Below the pieces are notes generated by a model. The model was given only the letters and a program-made list of their open reading frames with translations. It was not told where the DNA came from and searched no databases. Below, one piece after another: positions 59,201 to 64,000 of a DNA stretch of 64,000 nt (positions within the stretch are counted from its first letter, which is position 1; the number at the start of each line of letters is the position of its first letter). A program made the position numbers and the translations under genes. The stretch is from assembly GCA_016710065.1 (NCBI GenBank), contig JADJLP010000001.1, positions 1,178,001 through 1,242,000 of the forward strand, in the 5' to 3' direction. This DNA is from Candidatus Ideonella esbjergensis. Its GTDB lineage: Bacteria > Pseudomonadota > Gammaproteobacteria > Burkholderiales > Burkholderiaceae_C.

Positions 59201-59356
59201 GGGGTAGGTCACGCTCACCACCACGTAGGGAAACTCGATGTTGGGGAACTGGTCGACCTTGAGCCGCTTGAAGGCAAAGCTGCCCAGCACCACAAAGCAC
59301 AGCATGACCATCACGGCCATCACGGGGTTGGCGATCGAGACGCGGGTGAACCACAT
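56210..59356 (-). CDS. efflux RND transporter permease subunit
   Basis: A 1048-residue inner-membrane HAE1-type RND pump with twelve predicted helices and two large periplasmic loops. The proton-relay aspartates Asp402 and Asp403 are in TM4 (VGLLIDDAIVVREN); GGFTINMITL-type and GVVMLMGLVTKNAILLIDFA segments are conserved. It resembles the AcrB/MdtBC/VexF group of multidrug exporters. The adaptor gene lies 12 bases upstream on the same strand, preceded by a TetR regulator, and tolC is three kilobases downstream, so a complete tripartite system is encoded within 7 kb. The substrates are unknown. Confidence 0.94.
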   Translation of the reverse strand: MWFTRVSIANPVMAVMVMLCFVVLGSFAFKRLKVDQFPNIEFPYVVVSVTYPGASAEVVENEITIKVEEAVNTIAGINELNSRSYAGASVVIVKFNLDVDGRKAADDVREKIAQVRTGFATEVDEPKVQRFDPASRPIWTLALTSPDGSRSASELTVYGDQVLKKRLENVRGVGSVNLVGGQNREINVYLKPAALDAFSIGADAVANAVRNETRNLPAGALRQRDSEAIVQIDGRFKVPTEMGQIIVARRNNQPVRLNQLAEVVDGPQETDSLALRNGQRMLALDVLKAQGENTIDVVDGLNAVTETLKPQLPKGMALDVVRDNSRPIRVSVENVRRTLIEGAVLTIVIVFLFLNSWRSTVITGMTLPIALVGTFWFMQMFGFTINMITLMALSLCVGLLIDDAIVVRENIVRHVQMGKSAHDAALAGTNEIGLAVLATTLSIVAVFLPVGFMGGIIGKFFHEFGITIVAAVMISMFVSFTLDPMLSSVWHDPAIDREGQPFVAHNLYDHTLGRVTHWVDRASHWLGHFYQIALGWSLQHKLGTLGIAVATLVVAMGLTRFLGTEFVPKADFSETTLTFYTPVGSSLELTEERTRQVDRILRAMPEVQYTVATINTGNAQGHNQVGFYIRLVNRKDRQRSADEMSVPLREQLSAVPGITVTLVGLTDPVGGQKPISLSLQGADLAELKRLSDQLSAKLRGVAGLADLDTSMKPETPTVSVNVRRDAASDLGLSVGAITAQLRALVAGQTVSTWRALDGNNYDVNVRLAPGSRENIADLQRLVLPAGQNADGTPRMARLSQAAELAPATLATQINRRDLNREVEITASTSGRALGEISADIRKVLAETPLPPGYSYRFGGSTKDMQESFVYAISALAMGVIFIYMILASQFRSFLQPLALMSSLPLTLIGVVGALLLWRSTLNMFSIIGVVMLMGLVTKNAILLIDFAIRLRAEGMARNAALLEAARVRLRPILMTTLAMIFGMLPLAFALSEGSEQRAPMGQAVIGGVITSSVLTLVVVPVIYCYLDDLATWATKLWHRRGQGTQPAA

Positions 59357-59368
59357 GGGGCGTGGTCC

Positions 59369-60535
59369 TCAGCGGGCGGCCGAGGCCGGGCTGGCTGGGT
59401 TTGCCGCCGTGGCAGCGCGCCGCAGCGGCGTGCCGGGGCGCACCGTGCCCACACGGCCTGCCAACACTTCGGTGCCTGCCGCCAGGCCCTGGGTGATCTC
59501 CAACAAATCCTCGCCCTGGTCCGAGAGGCCGGCCACACCCAGCTTCACCGTGCGCTGCTGCGCCAGGTTGGCTTCGGTGGTGAGCACATAGGGCTGGGGC
59601 TGGTCGCGTCGCACGGCCGAGGCCGGTACGGCCAGCGCCTCGCGGGTGCCGGCGTCGGCACGGCCCTGGGCAAACAAGCCCTGCCGCAAGGCCGGGTGCG
59701 GTGCGATGGCGAAATACACGGTGACGGTGCGGGCGCCGGCCGTGGCGCTGGGGTTGATGCGGGCCACCTGCGCGCCCACAGGCTCGGCCACGCCGTCCAC
59801 CTTCAGTTGCGCGCGCGCGCCGGGCCGCAGCTGGGCCACGTCCTGGGGGGCCATCGCGGCTTCAAGTTCCAGACGCGAGAGATCCACGATCTCCAGGATG
59901 CGCGCATCCAGTGCCACGCGCTCGCCGGGCTGGGCCAGGCGCTGCGAGATCAGGCCGTTGATGGGCGCCACCAACTGAGCATCGGCCCGCGCTTTGCGCG
60001 CCAGCTCTACGGCGGCCTGTGCGGCTTGCTGGTTGGCGCGCGCGCCCTGTGTGGTGGACTCGGCCGCCTCCAGCGCCGTGGGCGAGATGAAGCCCTGCGC
60101 CACCAGGGCCTTGTTGTTGGTGAGCGTGCGCTCGGCAATCTCCACCTGGGCCTTGGCGGCCTGGGCCTGCTGCTCGGCCTGCTTGAGCCGCCAGTCGTAC
60201 TCGGTGGTGTCGATCTGGCCCAGCACCTGGCCAGCGCGCACGGCATCGCCTTCGCGCACGCTGAGCTGGCGCAACTCACCCGGCACGCGGGCCTTGATGA
60301 ACGCCGCTTGCACGGCCTTGATGCTGCCGCTCACCTCCACTTGGCGCGACAGGCGCTGCAGCCGGGCGCTCACCACATCGTCTGGCATCAGTTCCAGCGC
60401 GGCGGGCGCGGCCGCACTGGCCGCCGCTGCGGGGGCAGCGGGTTCTGCTGCCCTGCCGCCGACCATGCGCAGGCCCAGGAAGAGCAAGGCGATCACGACG
60501 ACGGCCAAAAGGGTCAGTTTGATCCGGGATGTCAT
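59369..60535 (-). CDS. efflux RND transporter periplasmic adaptor subunit
   Basis: A 388-residue membrane-fusion protein. The N-terminus (MTSRIKLTLLAVVVIALLFL) is a signal anchor without a lipobox, followed by an Ala/Pro-rich stretch. The biotinyl-lipoyl halves are around GELRQLSVREGDAVRAGQVL and LVAPINGLISQRLAQPGERV, separated by a coiled hairpin (about 120-185). The beta-barrel and membrane-proximal parts follow, with an Ala/Pro-rich tail. The ATG overlaps the stop of the TetR gene by one base (TGATG), so regulator and pump are co-translated. It pairs with the RND permease immediately downstream. Confidence 0.93.
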   Translation of the reverse strand: MTSRIKLTLLAVVVIALLFLGLRMVGGRAAEPAAPAAAASAAAPAALELMPDDVVSARLQRLSRQVEVSGSIKAVQAAFIKARVPGELRQLSVREGDAVRAGQVLGQIDTTEYDWRLKQAEQQAQAAKAQVEIAERTLTNNKALVAQGFISPTALEAAESTTQGARANQQAAQAAVELARKARADAQLVAPINGLISQRLAQPGERVALDARILEIVDLSRLELEAAMAPQDVAQLRPGARAQLKVDGVAEPVGAQVARINPSATAGARTVTVYFAIAPHPALRQGLFAQGRADAGTREALAVPASAVRRDQPQPYVLTTEANLAQQRTVKLGVAGLSDQGEDLLEITQGLAAGTEVLAGRVGTVRPGTPLRRAATAANPASPASAAR

Positions 60536-61197
60536 CAACGGGTCTTTCGTGTCTTGGGCACAGCCGGGGTCTGCAGACCTTGCAGCAGCAAGGCCATGTG
60601 GCTGCGTATGAGCTGGCGCGGCTCGGGCAGGATGCTGACGATGCACGAGCACGGGCCCAGCGAATGCTTGTGCAGGCACAGCATGATCATGGGCAGAACA
60701 ACAGAGTGCACGGCCGCCATCACGTCCAGATCGGCACGAAATTCGCCCTGCGCCACGCCGCGCTGCAGCAACTGGCCAATGACCTCCATGCCCGGCTCCA
60801 CCACCTCGCGGGCATAGAACTCGGCGATCTCAGGGAAGTTGCGCACCTCGGTGATTACCAGCTTGAACATGCCCGAGTTGGGGCTGTCGTACACGGTCTC
60901 CCACCACTCGGGCAGCAGATCGAGCAAAGCCTCGGTGGCCGAGCCCTGGTGGGCCAGCAGGCGCTCGCGGCCTTGCGCAATGTCGGCCGAAAGCGTGTGG
61001 CGTATCACCGCCTTGAGCAGCTCTTCCTTGCTCGGAAAGTACAGGTACAGCGTGCCCTTGGAGACACCGGCCAGCGTGGCCACCTCCTCGGCCTTGGTGG
61101 CGGCAAAGCCCTTCTCCACGAACAGCGTCAAGGCGGCGTCCAGCAGCTCTTGCGGGCGGGCGTCCTTGCGGCGTTGGCGTTGGAGGGGGGTGGTCAT
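60535..61197 (-). CDS. TetR/AcrR-family transcriptional regulator
   Basis: A 220-residue repressor. The TetR HTH is at about 15-62 (ELLDAALTLFVEKGFAATKA, VATLAGVSKGTLYLYFPSKEEL); the helical ligand domain follows. It is first in the regulator-adaptor-permease transcript, so autoregulation controls the pump. An inverted repeat TGACT-TTCG-AGTCA begins six bases upstream of its start codon, a likely operator. The divergent DUF1439 lipoprotein gene starts 86 bases away and may share the control region. Confidence 0.93.
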   Translation of the reverse strand: MTTPLQRQRRKDARPQELLDAALTLFVEKGFAATKAEEVATLAGVSKGTLYLYFPSKEELLKAVIRHTLSADIAQGRERLLAHQGSATEALLDLLPEWWETVYDSPNSGMFKLVITEVRNFPEIAEFYAREVVEPGMEVIGQLLQRGVAQGEFRADLDVMAAVHSVVLPMIMLCLHKHSLGPCSCIVSILPEPRQLIRSHMALLLQGLQTPAVPKTRKTR

Positions 61198-61202
61198 GCT
61201 AA

Positions 61203-61216
61203 TGACTTTCGAGTCA
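61203..61216. promoter_or_regulatory. inverted-repeat operator candidate for the TetR regulator
   Basis: TGACT (61203-61207) and AGTCA (61212-61216) flank TTCG, and direct repeats of TGCTAA lie on both outer sides. Binding of the adjacent TetR dimer is inferred from position, directly before its own start codon. Confidence 0.55.
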
Positions 61217-61283
61217 GTAATGCTAACAGGGCCGGGCAGCGATGCGGTAGCCTTGCAAGCCTCTGTCTACTGCGAGCCGCCCC

Positions 61284-61835
61284 ATGCGATCAAGCTTGAA
61301 CCTGCTGCTGGCCTTGTTCATTGTTGCCCTCACCGGCTGTGCCCAGGTGCTGGGGCCGCAAACGCTGAGCTGGAGCGAAGCCGAGGTGAACCGCATGCTG
61401 GAAAAGCGCTTTCCCATGGACAAGCGCGTGCTGGAGATGCTGGACGTGACGGTGACCCGGCCCGACGTGAAGCTGGTGGCTGTCAGCAACCGCCTCGCCA
61501 CCGATTTGCACATCACAGCGCTGGACCGCTTGTTCGGCAACAGCTACCACGGCCGCATTGCCGTGGAATCGGGCCTGCGCTACGAGCCCAGCGACCACAC
61601 GCTGCGCCTGGTGGATGTGCGCCTGAGCGCCTTCAGCCTGGACAAGACCGGCACCGCGCCGCGCGTGCCCTTGCAGCGCCTGGGTGCAGTCCTGGTGGAG
61701 ACCATGCTGGATGACGCCATCATCCACCGCGTGAGCGACGAGAAGCTCGCCCGCCTGGCCCAGTTTGGCTACCAGCCTGAGCAAGTGCGCATCACCGACC
61801 GGGGGTTGGAACTCACCGTCGTGCCCCGACGCTGA
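61284..61835 (+). CDS. DUF1439 domain lipoprotein
   Basis: A 183-residue lipoprotein precursor. The signal peptide (MRSSLNLLLALFIVALTGC) ends in an LTGC lipobox with Cys19. The remainder matches the DUF1439 fold, a single tubular lipid-binding-like (BPI-related) domain, with SWSEAEVNRMLEKRFPMDK and the C-terminal LVETMLDDAIIHRVSDEK. The E. coli relative YceB is a lipoprotein of unknown function. It diverges from the TetR-RND unit and precedes uppP by 62 bases. Confidence 0.87.
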   Translation: MRSSLNLLLALFIVALTGCAQVLGPQTLSWSEAEVNRMLEKRFPMDKRVLEMLDVTVTRPDVKLVAVSNRLATDLHITALDRLFGNSYHGRIAVESGLRYEPSDHTLRLVDVRLSAFSLDKTGTAPRVPLQRLGAVLVETMLDDAIIHRVSDEKLARLAQFGYQPEQVRITDRGLELTVVPRR

Positions 61836-61897
61836 ACAAGGCCCCGGCTATCATGCGCGCCTTTGCGGCCACGCCGCAGCGTGCAAGGGGAAAAGCT

Positions 61898-62737
61898 TTG
61901 GATCTGGTGCTGTTGCTGAAGGCCGCCGTGATGGGTGTGGTGGAAGGGTTGACCGAGTTTCTGCCCGTCTCGTCCACCGGCCACCTGATCCTCGCGGGCA
62001 CAGTGCTGGGCTTTGAAGGCGCAGGACTCAGCCCTGAAAAAATCAAGGCCTTCGAGATCTCCATCCAGACCGGCGCCATCCTGGCCATCGTGCTGCTGTA
62101 CTGGCAGCGTCTGCTGGCGGCGGTGCGCGACGCCCGCCACGCAGGCCAGGGCCGCAGCTTTCTGATCAACGTGCTCATCGGCTTCTTGCCGGCGGTGGTC
62201 GTCGGCCTGCTCTTTGGCAAGAAGCTGCAGGCCGCGCTGTTCTCGCCCCTGGTGGTGGCCGGCACCTTCATCCTGGGCGGCTTCATCATCCTCTGGGCCG
62301 AGAGCCGCCAAAACGCCACCGTGCGCGTGGCCGAGGTGGACGACCTGAGCCCGCTGGACGCGCTGAAGATCGGCCTGGTTCAATGCCTGGCCTTCGTGCC
62401 CGGCACCAGCCGCTCGGGTGCCACCATCATTGGCGGCATGCTGTTTGGCCTGTCGCGCAAGGCGGCCACCGAGTACACCTTCTTTCTGGCCATCCCCACG
62501 CTCATCGGCGCCGGTGTCTACAGCCTCTGGAAGGTGCGCCACAGCCTCACCACAGCCGATCTGCCGCTGTTTGGCGTGGGCTTCGTGTTCTCGTTCCTGG
62601 CCGCCTGGGCCTGCGTGCGCTGGCTGCTGCGCTACGTGTCCACCCACAACTTCAACGCTTTCGCCTGGTACCGCATTGGCTTCGGCGTGCTGATCCTGGT
62701 CACCGCCTACTTAGGCCTGGTGGACTGGAAGGATTGA
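61898..62737 (+). CDS. uppP: undecaprenyl-diphosphatase
   Basis: A 279-residue integral membrane enzyme recycling undecaprenyl diphosphate for peptidoglycan synthesis (also called BacA, linked to bacitracin tolerance). The two signature segments are GVVEGLTEFLPVSSTGHLIL (glutamate-rich motif) and FVPGTSRSGATIIGGML (PGxSRSGAT). About eight membrane helices are predicted. The TTG at 61898 is chosen: AAGGGGAAA lies upstream and homology starts at LDLVLLLKAAVMG, giving the normal family length; an upstream in-frame ATG adds 15 unrelated residues. Confidence 0.94.
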   Translation: MDLVLLLKAAVMGVVEGLTEFLPVSSTGHLILAGTVLGFEGAGLSPEKIKAFEISIQTGAILAIVLLYWQRLLAAVRDARHAGQGRSFLINVLIGFLPAVVVGLLFGKKLQAALFSPLVVAGTFILGGFIILWAESRQNATVRVAEVDDLSPLDALKIGLVQCLAFVPGTSRSGATIIGGMLFGLSRKAATEYTFFLAIPTLIGAGVYSLWKVRHSLTTADLPLFGVGFVFSFLAAWACVRWLLRYVSTHNFNAFAWYRIGFGVLILVTAYLGLVDWKD

Positions 62738-62768
62738 CGCCGGGCGCCCGTCACCCCTGGCGCCTTCT

Positions 62769-62962
62769 CGTCATTCCGTGCGCACATCTCCCGTCATTCC
62801 CGCGAAGGCGGGAATCCACTTTGTCGCGGGGGTTCATGCGCTCGCGAAGGCATCGATTCCCGCCTTCGCGGGAATGACGAAGCAGGCGCGGGAATGACGA
62901 AGCAGGCGCGGGAATGACGAAGTGGGTGCGGGAATGACGAAGTGGGTGCCGGGACGACGAAG
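62769..62962. repeat. REP-like hairpin pair plus a 20-bp tandem array
   Basis: A partial element begins at 62769. A full ATTCCCGC-GAAG-GCGGGAAT hairpin lies at 62792-62817 and an inverted copy at 62855-62879. From 62868 the end of this copy is repeated as four 20-base units (GCGGGAATGACGAAG plus CAGGC twice, then plus TGGGT twice) and a diverged fifth to 62962. The array ends five bases from the trmB stop codon. It fills the gap between convergent uppP and trmB. Confidence 0.9.
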
Positions 62963-62967
62963 AACGC

Positions 62968-63690
62968 TCAGCGCCGCCTGAACACCAGATCCCACACCCC
63001 ATGCCCGAGCTTGATGCCGCGGGCCTCAAACTTGGTCAGCGGCCGGTACCCGGGCCGTGGCGCATAGCCCTCGGCGGTGTTCACCAGCGCCGGCTCGGCT
63101 GACAAAACCTCCAGCATCTGCTCGGCATAGGGCTGCCAATCGGTGGCGCAATGCAGCACCCCGCCCACCGCCAGCCGCGAGGCCAACAAGTTCACCAACG
63201 TGGGCTGGATCAACCGCCGCTTGTTGTGCTTCTTCTTGTGCCAGGGGTCGGGAAAGAAGATATGCACCGCCGCCAGCGAGGCCGGCGCGATCATCTGCTG
63301 CAGCACCTGCACCGCGTCGTGCTGCACGATGCGGATGTTGCCCAGTTGCTGCTCGCCGATGCGCTTGAGCAGCGCGCCCACGCCGGGCTCGTGCACCTCG
63401 CAGCCAATGAAGTCCGTGTCGGCACGCGCCACCGCAATATCGGCCGTGGCCGCGCCCATGCCAAAGCCAATCTCCAGCACCACCGGCGCGCTGCGGCCAA
63501 ACACCGCCGCCGTGTCCAACGGCTTGTCCTGGTAAGGCAGCACAAAACGCGGCCCCAGTTCGGCCAGCGCGCGCACCTGGCCGGTGCCCATGCGCCCGGC
63601 GCGCAGCACAAAGCTGCGGATGGCGCGGCGGGGGTGCGTGGGGGCGGGCGCGCCGTCTTGGTCGGCGGGCTGGTCTTCGGGCGTGTGCAT
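62968..63690 (-). CDS. trmB: tRNA (guanine(46)-N7)-methyltransferase
   Basis: A 240-residue SAM-dependent enzyme methylating G46 in the tRNA variable loop. The SAM site is VVLEIGFGMGAATADIA, and FFPDPWHKKKHNKRRLIQP is the strongly conserved catalytic/tRNA-binding motif; TDWQPYAEQML and TKFEARGIKLGH complete the family pattern. A 30-residue polar N-terminal extension precedes the fold. The tRNA-Gly gene lies upstream in the opposite direction. Confidence 0.95.
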   Translation of the reverse strand: MHTPEDQPADQDGAPAPTHPRRAIRSFVLRAGRMGTGQVRALAELGPRFVLPYQDKPLDTAAVFGRSAPVVLEIGFGMGAATADIAVARADTDFIGCEVHEPGVGALLKRIGEQQLGNIRIVQHDAVQVLQQMIAPASLAAVHIFFPDPWHKKKHNKRRLIQPTLVNLLASRLAVGGVLHCATDWQPYAEQMLEVLSAEPALVNTAEGYAPRPGYRPLTKFEARGIKLGHGVWDLVFRRR

Positions 63691-63735
63691 GGGCGGGTGG
63701 GCAGCAGAGGTGGGCGGCGATTGTGCCCCAGCGTC

Positions 63736-63764
63736 TTCGTCACGCTGGCCTGCGCGGCTAGAAT
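63736..63764 (+). promoter_or_regulatory. possible promoter of tRNA-Gly
   Basis: A good -10, TAGAAT (63759-63764), lies 12 bases before the tRNA; with a 17-base spacer the -35 would be TTCGTC (63736-63741), a poor match. The -10 spacing is right for a tRNA transcript starting near its mature end. Confidence 0.4.
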
Positions 63765-63775
63765 GCGCTGGCTTT

Positions 63776-63849
63776 GCGGGTGTAGTTCAATGGTAGAACT
63801 TCAGCTTCCCAAGCTGACTACGTGGGTTCGATTCCCATCACCCGCTCCA
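63776..63849 (+). tRNA. tRNA-Gly (anticodon CCC)
   Basis: A 74-base cloverleaf with encoded CCA. Acceptor GCGGGTG/CACCCGC; the anticodon stem CAGC/GCTG encloses TTCCCAA, with CCC in the middle; the T-arm is GTGGGTTCGATTCCCAT. It is followed 32 bases later by a terminator. Confidence 0.95.
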
Positions 63850-63881
63850 GATGGGTGAACCACAACGGTTCACAAAGACTC

Positions 63882-63918
63882 AGGCCCCCAAGTCCACCCA
63901 TGGCTTGGGGGCCTTTTT
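63882..63918 (+). terminator. intrinsic terminator after tRNA-Gly
   Basis: Perfect 11-bp stem AGGCCCCCAAG (63882-63892) / CTTGGGGGCCT (63904-63914) with an 11-base loop and a run of T. Confidence 0.92.
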
Positions 63919-63926
63919 CTTGCCGC

Positions 63927-64000
63927 CGTCATTCCCGCACCCCTCCCGTCATTCCCGCCCCGCCCCGCCCCGTCATTCCCGCGAAGGCGGGAATCCAGGC
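63927..64000. repeat. REP-like repeat cluster at the window end
   Basis: Two partial CGTCATTCCCGC elements (from 63927 and 63947) and one full hairpin element (from 63971), of the same family as at 51.1 kb and 62.8 kb, separated by a C-rich spacer with CCCCG repeats. The cluster may continue past the window. Confidence 0.85.

Noticed and set aside
62868..62962. Possible CRISPR array
   Set aside because: The units are directly contiguous 20-base tandem copies without unique spacers, and there are no cas genes.

Overview
The window is a high-GC, gene-dense piece of a betaproteobacterial chromosome. The gene orders leuC-leuD-leuB-asd-fimV-truA-trpF-trpB-trpA-accD-folC-SPOR-cvpA-purF and mdh-gntR-sdhCDAB-sdhE-gltA are typical of Burkholderiales. 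The intergenic hairpin repeats and protein sequences suggest Comamonadaceae, perhaps near Hydrogenophaga or Acidovorax. Taxonomy is inferred from gene order and remembered family sequences, not from a search. I see no prophage, transposase, CRISPR array, rRNA or integron. The region reads as core chromosome with a few accessory genes.

Layout. Positions 1-7.9 kb: a cut-off CitE-like lyase, mdh, a divergent GntR/UTRA regulator with a perfect 14-bp palindrome between it and mdh, then sdhCDAB, sdhE and gltA (TCA cycle), closed by a terminator. Positions 7.9-9.3 kb: an EgtB/SenA-like protein on the reverse strand whose three expected iron-binding histidines are all replaced. Positions 9.4-21.7 kb: a propionate/methylmalonyl-CoA block. 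A FadR-type GntR regulator diverges from methylmalonyl-CoA mutase, a GNAT acetyltransferase, MeaB, PccB, PccA and BioB. An NnrU-like membrane protein on the other strand comes next, then a methylmalonyl-CoA epimerase-like VOC protein and propionyl-CoA synthetase. Together these would activate propionate, carboxylate it, epimerise and rearrange it to succinyl-CoA, which feeds the neighbouring succinate dehydrogenase; BioB supplies the carboxylase cofactor.

Positions 21.8-28.4 kb: monomeric isocitrate dehydrogenase, a diguanylate cyclase, a 2',5' RNA ligase-type phosphodiesterase, O-acetylhomoserine sulfhydrylase and a LysR regulator. Positions 28.4-46.3 kb: leucine, aspartate-family and tryptophan biosynthesis, FimV, TruA, AccD, FolC, a SPOR protein, CvpA, PurF and GltX. 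A 41-residue entericidin-like lipoprotein gene sits between leuC and leuD. Positions 46.3-46.8 kb: tRNA-Ala(GGC), tRNA-Glu(TTC) and tRNA-Asp(GTC) with one terminator. Positions 46.8-51 kb: a fatty acid hydroxylase-superfamily membrane protein, then a reverse-strand alkylation-repair unit (Ada-AraC-AlkA fusion, Ogt) ending in an EamA exporter. Positions 51.2-62.7 kb: phosphomannomutase/phosphoglucomutase, WaaA, TolC, a Pcm-like methyltransferase, an RND pump with adaptor and TetR regulator, a DUF1439 lipoprotein and UppP. Positions 62.7-64 kb: TrmB, tRNA-Gly(CCC) and hairpin repeats.

The most unusual items are the metal-site-less EgtB/SenA homologue, two clear palindromic operators in front of central-carbon operons, the lipoprotein gene inside the leu operon, the epimerase-like protein with a Gln at the first metal position, a strong terminator-like hairpin in a divergent intergenic region with no upstream gene, and one hairpin repeat family at three loci, one of which has become a 20-bp tandem array beside trmB. 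I did not find a clearly new multi-gene system.
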